49,307 nucleotides of DNA. It comes from Methylotenera sp. Its GTDB lineage: Bacteria; Pseudomonadota; Gammaproteobacteria; Burkholderiales; Methylophilaceae. Where the stretch lies: assembly GCA_009693255.1 (NCBI GenBank), contig SHXQ01000011.1, forward strand, positions 1 to 49,307, in the 5' to 3' direction. Below, piece after piece: positions 1-10,324 of this stretch. The translations under genes were made by a program, and so were the position numbers. The notes under the pieces are model-generated. The model searched no databases. It was not told the DNA's origin and saw only the letters and a program-made list of their open reading frames with translations. The number at the start of each line of letters is the position of its first letter. The first letter of the stretch is position 1.

Positions 1-17
1 CCACCTTCCTAAAACAC

Positions 18-1745
<1,728 letters not shown>

Positions 1746-1783
1746 TTAACTCAATATAAATGCATTCACTTGTTAAGTAAGGT

Positions 1784-2071
1784 TTACTCAACAATCGCCA
1801 TGATGTCTTCTTCGCGCATCACTAACAGTTCTTCGCCATCAACTTTTACCGTTTGACCTGCGTATTTGCCGAACAACACTTTATCGCCAACCTTAACGTC
1901 CAAAGCGATTATTTTTCCGCTTTCGTCACGTTTGCCAGAGCCCACGGCTTGGATAACACCTTGATCAGGTTTTTCTGTTGCACTATCTGGAATCACAATG
2001 CCAGAGGCAGTCGTGCGTTCTTCTTCTGAGCGCTTTACAATAACGCGGTCGTGTAATGGACGGATTTTCAT
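1784..2071 (-). CDS. groES: Co-chaperonin GroES (Hsp10)
   Basis: This is the 10-kDa lid subunit that caps GroEL and closes the folding chamber. The 95 residues are the usual length. The [14 protein letters not shown] start, the mobile-loop segment [11 protein letters not shown] (about residues 22-32) and the [11 protein letters not shown] motif are all present. It is the first gene of the groESL operon. Upstream on the minus strand lie a sigma-32-like promoter and a CIRCE inverted repeat, so both heat-shock sigma control and HrcA repression are expected. The start has AGAAAATG context with a weak purine-rich site. Confidence 0.98.
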   Translation of the reverse strand: MKIRPLHDRVIVKRSEEERTTASGIVIPDSATEKPDQGVIQAVGSGKRDESGKIIALDVKVGDKVLFGKYAGQTVKVDGEELLVMREEDIMAIVE

Positions 2072-2186
2072 ACATTTTCTCCAAAATTAAATCAAAAATT
2101 ACATGCTAAGGAACTGATAAAACTAATCTTACTAAAGCTAAAATAATGCACATGGATATTTCAATTCATGCCGAGTGAGCGCGATT

Positions 2187-2213
2187 TTAGCACTCAAACC
2201 CATAGAGTGCTAG
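2187..2213 (-). promoter_or_regulatory. CIRCE operator (HrcA binding site)
   Basis: On the plus strand the sequence is TTAGCACTC, nine spacer bases, then GAGTGCTAG. That is 17 of 18 arm positions of the CIRCE consensus TTAGCACTC-N9-GAGTGCTAA. CIRCE is the operator of the heat-shock repressor HrcA. It sits about 115 bp before the groES start and directly abuts the promoter elements, where HrcA would block transcription initiation. HrcA itself is not in this window. Confidence 0.93.
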
Positions 2214-2241
2214 TTATTGGGTCGTTAAGCGATATTTCAAG
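2214..2241 (-). promoter_or_regulatory. Sigma-32-like heat-shock promoter of groESL
   Basis: Read on the minus strand, CTTGAAA (2241-2235) is followed after 13 bases by CCCAATAA (2221-2214). The sigma-32 (RpoH) consensus is CTTGAAA, an 11-16 base spacer, then CCCCATnT, so both boxes and the spacing fit. A weaker sigma-70 reading is also possible using TTGAAA with a poor -10 box. Transcription would start inside the adjacent CIRCE element. Confidence 0.7.
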
Positions 2242-2309
2242 ATGGAATCTAACAATATTTAAATTAAAATTTCATGCCGCGCCTTCCATTTACCCTTTAA
2301 AATAAGCTT

Positions 2310-2870
2310 ATGACTCAAAATGAATCGGCAATTGAACAAATCAATCTGGGCTTTAACGAACAGGAAGATAGGTTGCTGCTCAAAGTAGGTTTGGCCGATA
2401 AAACTGAGATTACGCTGTGGATTACGCGACGCGTATGCAAGTCAATGTGGAGCTCATTGCAAAATACGGGCAATGAATTATTGCCGACAGCCCATCAATT
2501 TTTAGCCCCCACTATTGCAACAGCAGACGCTAAAGACCAAGCGCTTGAAAGTTTTATGCGTGAATCAGACGATCAAAAAAAGATTGAGAATTTGGACTTT
2601 AAGTCCGAATATGTTGCCGGTCGACAAGCACGTTCAGATGAGCCAATGCTAGCAGTACAATCCATGATTGTTAGCATTGCTAACTTACCGCCACACTTAG
2701 AGTTGCAATGTACTAATGGTCAGTCGGTAAAAATGGCGCTCACCAATGAATTGGTGCACGCCCTAACAAGCATGATGCAATTAGCAACCCGTGAAGCAGG
2801 CTGGGATTTATTAATGCCGGCAGATAACGCGCCAGTCAATATCAGCACCTCAACACAAACACTACATTAA
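2310..2870 (+). CDS. Uncharacterised protein, 186 aa
   Basis: I do not recognise a named family. The product is acidic and probably cytosolic, with no signal peptide or membrane segment. An N-terminal block with EDRLLLKVG and LWITRRVCKSMW (about residues 18-48) looks like the conserved core, and I recall similar EDRLL...W-TRR motifs in uncharacterised proteobacterial proteins. The middle (residues 65-110) is variable and charged. The C-terminal half has hydrophobic helices around residues 115-165. The gene diverges from groES and is followed 15 bp later by the tas-like gene, so the two may be cotranscribed. Coding character is supported by length, neighbours and codon use, but the function is unknown. 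Confidence 0.8.
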   Translation: MTQNESAIEQINLGFNEQEDRLLLKVGLADKTEITLWITRRVCKSMWSSLQNTGNELLPTAHQFLAPTIATADAKDQALESFMRESDDQKKIENLDFKSEYVAGRQARSDEPMLAVQSMIVSIANLPPHLELQCTNGQSVKMALTNELVHALTSMMQLATREAGWDLLMPADNAPVNISTSTQTLH

Positions 2871-2885
2871 ACGCCCCTTAAAACC

Positions 2886-3944
2886 ATGCAATATCGTCAA
2901 TTAGGTGATTCAGATTTAATCGTTTCTGCTATTTGCTTAGGCACCATGACTTTTGGTGACCAAAACAGCGAACTTGAAGCCCATGAGCAGCTTAATTACG
3001 CCATGGCACAAGGTATCAATTTTATAGATACCGCTGAAATGTACCCTGTGCCCCCTAAGGCAGAAACCTGCACGCGCACTGAATCTATACTGGGTAATTG
3101 GCTTAAAAACCAACCTCGCGATCGAATAATTTTAGGCACAAAAGCAGCGGGGCCGCGCCGTGCTGTCAGTTGGATAAGAGGTGGGCCATCTGCGCTAGAC
3201 CGAGCCAACATCCGCGCCGCTATTGATGGTTCACTCCAACGTCTGCAAACTGATTACATTGACATTTACCAACTACATTGGCCAGAACGCAATGTCCCCA
3301 TGTTTGGGCAATATTTGTTCGACCCTGCGCAAGAATTAGATTCACAAGGTCAAGCAAAAGAATGGGTCAGCATTCAAAATCAACTTGAAACGCTGTCAGA
3401 ACTTATTCAAGAAGGTAAAGTGCGTTACATCGGTCTATCAAACGAGCAGCCGTGGGGCGTGATGGAGTTCTTGCGCATAGCTAAGCAGTATAATCTGCCG
3501 TGTATTAGCAGTTTGCAAAATGGCTACAGCTTACTCAACCGCACGATGGAGTTGGGTATGTCTGAAATTATCTATCGTGAAAACCTTGGTTTTTTGGCTT
3601 ATTCCCCCCTAGCATTCGGCCATTTAACGGCTAAATATATTGATGACACTGCTACTCAAGGGCGCGCTACACTTTTTAAAGGTTATGCGCAACGCTATAG
3701 CAAGCCTAATGTTCGCCCTGCGAGTGCGGCTTACGCCAAGCTTGCCCGGGCTAATGGCCTAACGCCAACACAATTGGCGCTTTCATTTGTGTACCATCGC
3801 TGGTTTGTTACAAGCACGATTATCGGCGCAACTAGCATGCTTCAGCTCAAAGAGAATATCGCCGCTTGGGAGACAAAACTGTCGCCAGAGGTCATGCTTG
3901 AGATTGAACACTTGCATTTAGTCATGATGAATCCAGCGCCTTAA
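2886..3944 (+). CDS. tas: Aldo/keto reductase, Tas family
   Basis: An NADP(H)-dependent aldo/keto reductase with a TIM-barrel fold that reduces carbonyl substrates; the physiological substrate is unknown. The 352 residues match E. coli Tas (346) across their length, including the LGTMTFG and FIDTAEMYPVPP signatures. The AKR catalytic tetrad is visible as D48, Y53, K86 and H131 (YQLHWPER). The C-terminal cofactor-binding segment contains TIIGATSMLQLKENI. In E. coli, tas was named for suppressing tyrosine auxotrophy. It follows the unknown gene at 2310 by 15 bp. Confidence 0.93.
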   Translation: MQYRQLGDSDLIVSAICLGTMTFGDQNSELEAHEQLNYAMAQGINFIDTAEMYPVPPKAETCTRTESILGNWLKNQPRDRIILGTKAAGPRRAVSWIRGGPSALDRANIRAAIDGSLQRLQTDYIDIYQLHWPERNVPMFGQYLFDPAQELDSQGQAKEWVSIQNQLETLSELIQEGKVRYIGLSNEQPWGVMEFLRIAKQYNLPCISSLQNGYSLLNRTMELGMSEIIYRENLGFLAYSPLAFGHLTAKYIDDTATQGRATLFKGYAQRYSKPNVRPASAAYAKLARANGLTPTQLALSFVYHRWFVTSTIIGATSMLQLKENIAAWETKLSPEVMLEIEHLHLVMMNPAP

Positions 3945-3992
3945 TTAAGGTTATTATTTTTTTGAACATTTAATAATGAAAGAGAAATAACC

Positions 3993-4334
3993 ATGACTGA
4001 TTTACCTCAATGCCCAAAATGCAGTTCTGCATATACTTACGAAGATGGAGATATGTATGTTTGCCCAGAATGTGCGCATGAATGGTCCAGAGAGGCTAGC
4101 GCAGATAATGCGGAAGACACCAAAGTCATCCGTGACTCTAACGGCAATGTGCTACAAGATGGTGACACCATCACCGTAATTAAAGACCTTAAAGTAAAAG
4201 GCTCTTCATTGGTCGTGAAAGTTGGCACCAAAGTCAAAAACATCCGATTGGTAGAGGGTGATCACGACATAGACTGCAAAATAGATGGCATAGGCACAAT
4301 GAAGCTTAAATCGGAATTTGTTAAGAAAGTGTAG
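3993..4334 (+). CDS. yjdM: YjdM/PhnA-family zinc-ribbon protein
   Basis: A small two-part protein. An N-terminal zinc ribbon uses two CxxC pairs (CPKC at residues 8-11 and CPEC at 29-32), and a C-terminal SH3-like PhnA domain contains [23 protein letters not shown] (shown here only to mark the segment at about 51-73). The 113-residue length and layout match E. coli YjdM. That protein was formerly called PhnA, although it is not required for phosphonate breakdown. No phn genes are nearby, so no phosphonate role should be inferred. The start follows a purine-rich AAGAGAAATAACC leader. Confidence 0.92.
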   Translation: MTDLPQCPKCSSAYTYEDGDMYVCPECAHEWSREASADNAEDTKVIRDSNGNVLQDGDTITVIKDLKVKGSSLVVKVGTKVKNIRLVEGDHDIDCKIDGIGTMKLKSEFVKKV

Positions 4335-4340
4335 TGCTTG

Positions 4341-4364
4341 TAGGCGCAAATAAATTTGCGCCTA
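4341..4364. repeat. REP-like hairpin between convergent yjdM and rlhA
   Basis: TAGGCGCAAAT and ATTTGCGCCTA form a perfect 11-bp inverted repeat around two bases. It fills the 38-bp space between the two convergent stop codons. There is no T-tract on either side, so it is not a classical intrinsic terminator. The arms resemble those of the palindrome at 31015-31042 (GTAGG, then GCGCAA, TTTA-type loop, then the complement), which suggests a shared REP-like family. Confidence 0.6.
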
Positions 4365-4372
4365 GCCATGAC

Positions 4373-6289
4373 TTATTGGCGCTTATCGAAGAAATGTACC
4401 GGTTGTGGTTGTGGCAGATTGAGTACCGGCTTACGTATCTTGCCCATGACGTGCATTTCACAGGGCTTACAATCAAACTTGAGGGTAAATCGATCATTGC
4501 CATTAATAAGCGTCATCGGCTCCGCAGTGATGGTGCCTTGCACCCCAAGCACCCCTTTAGCTTCCTTAGGGCATAGCCCATGGCTAAAGCGCAAACAGTG
4601 CTTGGTAATCATCAGCGGCACTTCATCCAGCTCTTTATTGGCCTCATAAGCTGCCGCAATCATTTTTACGCCGTGTTTTTCATAAAACTGACGGGCTTTT
4701 TTATTATAAACATTGGCTAAATAGCTCAAGGTATCTTCAGGATAAATAGCTAGCGGTACAGCTTGAGCACGCAGTGGTGGGCGCTGATAGCCAATATCAC
4801 GCGTATGCTGTAATTGTTCAATGGCATCGCGTCTGAGCACGTTAACAATAGAGGCTGGCACAAACCATGGCTGAGAGGTTTTAAGCACTATGGCTTCAGC
4901 GACAAAATCTGTACTACCAAGTTTGGCTAAATTTTCATGTAAGCTAGCCGCTGCTTTTTCAATATTTTCTGCCATCTGTTTTTCAGCAATGCAATGTGCC
5001 GCCGCACTAAAGCCAGCTTCATCGGTCAGTGTCAGCGTAAAGCCGGTGCTCGTTTCTGTAAGAGCCATCATCAGCGCAATCTTGCGTTGCGTAGAATCCT
5101 TCTCTAGCAAGCGCATAAAGGCGTGGTCACGGTTACGATACACAGCCATACCACGGCGAATATCCTGCGGCATTTCATTGGGGTAAAGTTTTGCGCCATC
5201 TACCGTGTTCACGCGCAAGCCGACCAACTCTTTATGCACATCAAAAAAGCATACGCCATCGCCATTATGTAGCTGCACTGCCGTGTCCACTTCAAAATAA
5301 TCTAGACCAACCTTACTGACTTTACCCAGTGATTCACCTGAAAACTTAGGGGTATCAAACGCACCAATATCAGCCTGGCGGCCATTGGCAAAGTAATCTG
5401 TCGCACTACGATTAAAGGTTTTTTCTGGCTGCGGGCTAAAAGTGTATGCACAATGACCATGCGATGATTTTGCCAACTCAGGAGATTCATGCAAAATCTC
5501 ATCGAGCAATTGTCGATAATGTGCGGTGGCATTTTTGACATAAGGTAAATCTTTATAGCGCCCTTCAATCTTAAATGAGCTGACACCCGCAGCAATCAAC
5601 GCCCTGAGGTTGGCACTTTGATCATTATCTTTCATCGATAAAAAATGTTTATCCTTACCAATGATGCGACCTTTTTGATCTTCTAAGGTAAAAGGTAAGC
5701 GGCACTCCTGCGTACATTCTCCACGGTTTGCACTGCGCCCAGTATGAGCATGGCTAATAAAGCATTGACCACTAAACGCCACACATAAAGCACCGTGAAT
5801 AAAATACTCTAAGTTGCAGCTGGTCACGGCTGAAATTTTTTGTATGGTGTGTAAATCCAGCTCGCGCGCCAACACTAATTGAGAAAATCCCACTTGGTCC
5901 AGAAAAACTGCCTTCTCTACTGTGCGGATATCCGTTTGCGTACTCGCGTGCAGCTGAATAGGCGGCAAGTCCATTTCCAGCAAGCCCATGTCTTGCACAA
6001 TCAAGGCGTCTACTTCGGCTTCGTAAAGCTGCTGTACAAGCTCACGTGCGCCTACCAGCTCGTTGTCATGAAAAATCGTATTCAGCGCTACAAACACTTC
6101 CGCATGGTAGCGATGCGCATGCTTTACCAAACGCGCAATATCAGCCACCGTATTAGGTACTTTTGACCTTGCACCAAAGGCTGGTCCACCAATGTATACA
6201 GCATCTGCCCCATGGTTAATGGCTTCAATACCAAACGCTACGTTTTTTGCAGGGGCGAGAAGTTCAAGGTGGTGACGGGTTTTTTGCAT
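4373..6289 (-). CDS. rlhA: 23S rRNA 5-hydroxycytidine C2501 synthase RlhA (U32 family)
   Basis: A U32 'peptidase'-family protein that in E. coli (RlhA, formerly YdcP, 653 aa) hydroxylates C2501 of 23S rRNA, using prephenate-dependent chemistry and an iron-sulfur cluster. The 638 residues align with RlhA from the start (LELLAPAKN, HGADAVYIGGPAFGAR) through the U32 core (IQLHASTQTDIRTVEKA, FIHGALCVAFSGQC, SANRGECTQECRLP). The C-terminal cysteine-rich part (KHCLRFSHGLCPKEAKG and FDCKPCEMHV) separates this group from the shorter TrhP/YegQ proteins. It is transcribed alone, convergent with yjdM and divergent from bioA. Confidence 0.93.
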   Translation of the reverse strand: MQKTRHHLELLAPAKNVAFGIEAINHGADAVYIGGPAFGARSKVPNTVADIARLVKHAHRYHAEVFVALNTIFHDNELVGARELVQQLYEAEVDALIVQDMGLLEMDLPPIQLHASTQTDIRTVEKAVFLDQVGFSQLVLARELDLHTIQKISAVTSCNLEYFIHGALCVAFSGQCFISHAHTGRSANRGECTQECRLPFTLEDQKGRIIGKDKHFLSMKDNDQSANLRALIAAGVSSFKIEGRYKDLPYVKNATAHYRQLLDEILHESPELAKSSHGHCAYTFSPQPEKTFNRSATDYFANGRQADIGAFDTPKFSGESLGKVSKVGLDYFEVDTAVQLHNGDGVCFFDVHKELVGLRVNTVDGAKLYPNEMPQDIRRGMAVYRNRDHAFMRLLEKDSTQRKIALMMALTETSTGFTLTLTDEAGFSAAAHCIAEKQMAENIEKAAASLHENLAKLGSTDFVAEAIVLKTSQPWFVPASIVNVLRRDAIEQLQHTRDIGYQRPPLRAQAVPLAIYPEDTLSYLANVYNKKARQFYEKHGVKMIAAAYEANKELDEVPLMITKHCLRFSHGLCPKEAKGVLGVQGTITAEPMTLINGNDRFTLKFDCKPCEMHVMGKIRKPVLNLPQPQPVHFFDKRQ

Positions 6290-6392
6290 TGTGCGTGAGT
6301 AGAGTATTAAATGAGACTGAATTTTAGACTAAACAATAGCTTATGACGACATTTGATTTATTTGCGTATGAAAAACATCGTACAATTCACCC

Positions 6393-7697
6393 ATGAGTAA
6401 TCAAACATTATTAGACCGAAGTCTGCAGTCAGTGTGGCACCCTTGCACACAGATGAAACATCACGAGACTTTTCCACTGATCCCTATTCAACGCGGTGAA
6501 GGTGTTTGGCTTGTTGACGCCGATGGTAAGCGTTATTTAGATGCGGTCAGCTCATGGTGGGTGAATTTGTTTGGGCATAATAACCCACGGATTAAAGAGG
6601 CAATTAAGTTACAGCTAGACACCTTAGAGCATGTCATGTTGGCGGGTTTTACGCATGAGCCGGTGGTGGCGCTCTCCGAAAAGTTAGCCCAACTGACCGG
6701 CTTAGGTCATGCCTTTTATGCGTCTGACGGTGCCAGTGCCACAGAAATTGCGCTTAAGATGAGTTTTCACTATTGGCGTAATACTACTAAGCCCCTGAAA
6801 ACTAAATTTATCAGTCTGAAAAATAGTTATCACGGCGAGACTTTAGGTGCGCTAAGCGTGACGGATGTGGCCATTTTTAAAGACACTTATGCGCCACTAC
6901 TCCTGCAATCAGCGCAAATGCCTAGCCCTGATTTTAGGTTAAGCGCTAGGGGCGAAAGTGCGGAGGATTTTGCTTTACGCTGTGCCAGCGCACTAGAACT
7001 TTATGTCAGTGCGCATCATGCTGAATTGGCGGCTTTTATTATAGAACCTCTTGTGCAATGCGCGGCCGGCATGGCCATGTATCACCCAAGCTATTTACGC
7101 CGTGCGCGCGAAATTTGTACGCAGTATGAAGTACATTTAATTGCCGATGAAATTGCCGTCGGATTTGGTCGGACTGGGACAATGTTTGCCTGTGAGCAGG
7201 CAAACATTGTTGCTGATTTTATTTGCTTATCTAAAGGCATCACGGGCGGTTATTTGCCCTTATCCGCCGTGCTGACCACGGACAAAGTCTACCAAGCATT
7301 TTATGATGACAGTACGCTAAAAGGCTTTTTGCATAGTCATAGCTATACTGGCAATCCCTTAGCTTGCAGTGCCGCATTGGCAACCTTGGCGATATTCGAA
7401 TCAGACCATATTCTAGAAAAAAATAAACAGCAAGCGGCCTATTTGAACACTAAGGCAGTCGCCTTCACTGATCTGCCCATCAAACATCTGCGTCATCAAG
7501 GTATGATTTTAGCGTTTGATGTAGCTACAACTCAGGCTAAGTTTTCTAGTGCTTGTTACGCCGCCGCGTTAAGCCAAGGTCTGTTATTGCGCCCTATCGG
7601 CAACACGGTTTATTTTATGCCCCCCTACTCCATTACTGAATCTGAAATAGATTTTATGATTGATGCGACATTAAGCGCACTCAAACAAGTGTTATGA
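6393..7697 (+). CDS. bioA: Adenosylmethionine-8-amino-7-oxononanoate aminotransferase
   Basis: A PLP-dependent class-III aminotransferase that makes 7,8-diaminopelargonate from 7-keto-8-aminopelargonate using S-adenosylmethionine, the antepenultimate step of biotin synthesis. The 434 residues are full length (E. coli 429). Visible motifs are WHPCTQM near the N-terminus, SSWWVNLFGHNNP (about 53-65), NSYHGET, LIADEIAVGFGRTG with cofactor-contacting D252, and the PLP lysine K281 in LSKGITGG. Other bio genes are not in this window, so the pathway is split in this genome. Its last codons overlap dacB by 4 nt (ATGA), implying translational coupling. Confidence 0.95.
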   Translation: MSNQTLLDRSLQSVWHPCTQMKHHETFPLIPIQRGEGVWLVDADGKRYLDAVSSWWVNLFGHNNPRIKEAIKLQLDTLEHVMLAGFTHEPVVALSEKLAQLTGLGHAFYASDGASATEIALKMSFHYWRNTTKPLKTKFISLKNSYHGETLGALSVTDVAIFKDTYAPLLLQSAQMPSPDFRLSARGESAEDFALRCASALELYVSAHHAELAAFIIEPLVQCAAGMAMYHPSYLRRAREICTQYEVHLIADEIAVGFGRTGTMFACEQANIVADFICLSKGITGGYLPLSAVLTTDKVYQAFYDDSTLKGFLHSHSYTGNPLACSAALATLAIFESDHILEKNKQQAAYLNTKAVAFTDLPIKHLRHQGMILAFDVATTQAKFSSACYAAALSQGLLLRPIGNTVYFMPPYSITESEIDFMIDATLSALKQVL

Positions 7698-9145
7698 AAA
7701 AACGACTGATTTATTTTATGTTAAGCCTGGCCAGTCTGACTGCACATGCAGAACTGCCCAGCGTAGTAATTGAGGCGTTAAAACAATCAGGTATCCCGCA
7801 AGACAGTGTCGCAATAGTGGTGCAAGGCGTAGATAAAACCAATGCCAGCGTCATGCATAACGCCAACAAAAGTCTTAACCCCGCTTCAGTAATGAAACTG
7901 GTGACGAGCAATGCCGCACTAGATTTACTCAGTCCAGCCTATCGCTGGAAAACGGAAATTTACCAAGACGGGGTGGCCACTAATGGCGTGCTTAATGGTA
8001 ATTTAATTATTAAGGGCTATGGCGACCCAAGCTTTAAGACACAGGAATTTTGGCGCTTATTGATGCGCTTGCAGCAGGCTGGCATCAAAGAAATTAAGGG
8101 TGACTTAATCCTTGATAAAAGCTATTTTTCCAAAAATATTAATAGTAAAAATACTTTTGATAATGAGATTTGGCGAGCCTACAACGCCACGCCCAGCGCA
8201 TTTTTGGTGAATGGTCGTAATTCCAGTTTCAAATTTAGCGCAGGCAACACTAATTTGGATAAAGGCCGAGTCAATATTATCCAAGAGTACGCCCTGCCAG
8301 AGTTGAGCATTGTAAATAATATGAGGTTAATTCCAGGCGCCTGTGGTGAATGGCGTAACCACATGACTTATGCCATTGGCACGGAGGAAACTAGCGGTGT
8401 GAAAGCAGGAAAAACAGTTACATTTAACGGCACCTACTCCCCTGATTGTGCTGAAAAATATTTAGAACTCAGTGTTTTTAATGACGATCAATATGCTTTT
8501 TATACCTTTAAAAAATTGTGGAGCGATCTTGGTGGGAAATTTTATGGCCAGCTAAAAACACAAGAAATGCCGCTTAATGCGGTGAAAGTAATTGAGCAAT
8601 TATCAGAGCCGCTAGGCTATGTTGTGCGTGAGATGAATAAATGGAGTAATAATCTAACGGCGCGGCAGCTTTTGCTGACTATTGCCGCTGAGAAAACAGC
8701 GCTCCCCGCCACTGAGGCCTACGGGGCAGCGGCCATTAAAGCGTGGCTAAGCAACAAATCTCTTAATGGCAACAGCCTTAAACTTGATGAATTAGTCATT
8801 GAAAATGGCTCAGGCTTATCGCGTACTGAGCACATTAGTGCAGAACATTTGTCACAAATGCTAGTGATTGCCTATCATAGCCCTGTGATGCCAGAATTCA
8901 TGAGTTCACTACCGATACTAGCATTGGATGGCACCGTCATGAAACGCTTAAAAAATAGTCCCGTGGCTAATCGCGCGCATTTAAAAACAGGGTCTATCGA
9001 TGGGGTAAGTGCGATTGCTGGGTATGTCTTAGATCAACAAAATAAACGTCAGGTGGTAGTCATGATTGTTAATCATGCAAAAGCCGGTGCCAGCAAAGCC
9101 GCACAAGATGCACTAATAGAGTGGGTTTATCATCAGGAAAACTGA
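7694..9145 (+). CDS. dacB: D-alanyl-D-alanine carboxypeptidase/endopeptidase (PBP4, DacB type)
   Basis: A periplasmic class-C low-molecular-weight penicillin-binding protein that trims D-Ala and cleaves peptide cross-links in peptidoglycan. It has a signal peptide (MKKRLIYFMLSLASLTAHA, cleavage after about residue 19). The three active-site motifs are present: SVMK (S65-K68), SNN (318-320) and KTGS (431-434). The large insert between the first two motifs is typical of the PBP4 family, and 483 residues is the expected size. The start overlaps the bioA stop by 4 nt, which is an unusual functional pairing. Confidence 0.94.
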   Translation: MKKRLIYFMLSLASLTAHAELPSVVIEALKQSGIPQDSVAIVVQGVDKTNASVMHNANKSLNPASVMKLVTSNAALDLLSPAYRWKTEIYQDGVATNGVLNGNLIIKGYGDPSFKTQEFWRLLMRLQQAGIKEIKGDLILDKSYFSKNINSKNTFDNEIWRAYNATPSAFLVNGRNSSFKFSAGNTNLDKGRVNIIQEYALPELSIVNNMRLIPGACGEWRNHMTYAIGTEETSGVKAGKTVTFNGTYSPDCAEKYLELSVFNDDQYAFYTFKKLWSDLGGKFYGQLKTQEMPLNAVKVIEQLSEPLGYVVREMNKWSNNLTARQLLLTIAAEKTALPATEAYGAAAIKAWLSNKSLNGNSLKLDELVIENGSGLSRTEHISAEHLSQMLVIAYHSPVMPEFMSSLPILALDGTVMKRLKNSPVANRAHLKTGSIDGVSAIAGYVLDQQNKRQVVVMIVNHAKAGASKAAQDALIEWVYHQEN

Positions 9146-9251
9146 TCGCCCACACCAATATTCATCCATATAGGCTAAGCGAACTTGCATGAGTTTGCGG
9201 TATCATATCGCTTAGCAAAATTAAGTTAATTAAATCACCGAGGTCTAGCGC

Positions 9252-9710
9252 ATGAAACTACTGAATCTTATGCTGGCATGCGCGTGTGTAATCACGCTCA
9301 ATGCTTGCAAAGCAGAATCAAACAAATCAACACAGGAAAAACCAGCAATGACACAAAATACCATTACAGAATTACAAAAAATTGACACCCAAGTAGGCAC
9401 CGGCCGTGAAGCCGAAGCTGGATTCAATGTCACTGTACATTACACCGGCTGGCTATTTGACCCGGCAGCTGAAGGTCAAAAAGGCAAAAAATTTGATAGC
9501 AGCTTAGACCGCAAGCAACCGTTTAATTTCCTTTTAGGCCACGGCCAAGTGATTCAAGGTTGGGATGAAGGCTTTGCGGGTATGAAAATTGGCGGCAAAC
9601 GCACGCTGGTTATTCCTTCAGAGATGGGTTATGGCGCTCGTGGTGCGGGTGGTGCTATTCCGCCAAATGCAGCACTAATTTTTGATGTTGAATTGTTAGA
9701 CGTTAAATAA
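9252..9710 (+). CDS. FKBP-type peptidyl-prolyl cis-trans isomerase, predicted lipoprotein
   Basis: A cis-trans prolyl isomerase of the FKBP class. The N-terminus is a lipoprotein signal with a lipobox ending TLNAC (lipidated C19), so the enzyme should be anchored at the membrane and face the periplasm. A short linker is followed by one FKBP domain (about residues 45-152) with FNVTVHYTGWL, FDSSLDRKQPFNFLLG, VIQGWDEGFAGM, GYGARGAGGAIPPNA and a terminal IFDVELLDV. It has its own 106-bp upstream spacer and is followed 45 bp later by the osmC-like gene. Confidence 0.94.
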   Translation: MKLLNLMLACACVITLNACKAESNKSTQEKPAMTQNTITELQKIDTQVGTGREAEAGFNVTVHYTGWLFDPAAEGQKGKKFDSSLDRKQPFNFLLGHGQVIQGWDEGFAGMKIGGKRTLVIPSEMGYGARGAGGAIPPNAALIFDVELLDVK

Positions 9711-9755
9711 ATGTGTGGCGGGGCGATTCTTTAATCGTCCCCACTGGAGATAGAT

Positions 9756-10181
9756 ATGCACGTAAGCGTTAAATGGATAGATGGTGTCAGCTTTGTCGGT
9801 GAATCTGAATCTGGTCATTCCGTAGTTTTAGATGGTGCGCCAGAGAATGGTGGCCGTAATATTGGCATGCGTCCCATGGAGATGTTGCTTCTGGGTATGG
9901 GTGGCTGCACCTCATTTGACGTTGTCGCTATATTAAAAAAAGCAAGACAGCCGATTACCGCGTGTGTCGCAGAAATTGATGCCACGCGTGCAGATGAAAT
10001 TCCTAAAGTGTTCACTAAAATTCATGTGCATTTTGTGCTGACTGGTGATAATTTAAATGAAGTTCAGGTAGAGCGCGCTGTTAAATTATCTGCAGAAAAG
10101 TATTGCTCCGCCTCTATCATGCTCAGCAAAAGCGTAGAAATCACCCATGATTTTGAGATTAACCCTGTAGTAACAATTTAA
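9756..10181 (+). CDS. OsmC family protein
   Basis: A small OsmC/Ohr-fold protein, probably a thiol peroxidase that reduces organic peroxides. The two family cysteines are present at C51 (GMGGCTSFDV) and C117 (SAEKYCSASIML). The length (141) and GGCTSFDVVAILKK sequence place it nearer the YhfA-like OsmC subgroup than Ohr proper. It lacks a signal peptide. A clear GGAGATAG ribosome-binding site precedes the start. Its substrate cannot be told from the sequence. Confidence 0.9.
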   Translation: MHVSVKWIDGVSFVGESESGHSVVLDGAPENGGRNIGMRPMEMLLLGMGGCTSFDVVAILKKARQPITACVAEIDATRADEIPKVFTKIHVHFVLTGDNLNEVQVERAVKLSAEKYCSASIMLSKSVEITHDFEINPVVTI

Positions 10182-10253
10182 AGCAGTCACTAAAGTAAAC
10201 TGTTAGCTCATTAAACGACCTTAACAAGGCTGAGGTAATATGCATATATTTCT

Positions 10254-10283
10254 TTGGCTAGTTAAGGCAAGCTGGTCTAAAAT
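10254..10283 (+). promoter_or_regulatory. Candidate sigma-70 promoter of ilvD
   Basis: TTGGCT (10254-10259) is followed after 18 bases by TAAAAT (10278-10283), 41 bp before the ilvD start. The -10 matches five of six consensus bases and the -35 is weak. This spacer has no evident leader-peptide attenuator. Confidence 0.4.
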
Positions 10284-10324
10284 CACACTTTCATTGCACT
10301 ATTAATTACATTACGGATTCACAT

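Noticed and set aside
3993-4334. Phosphonate metabolism gene (the old PhnA label)
   Set aside because: The protein is the YjdM type, which is not needed for phosphonate use, and no phn gene is nearby.
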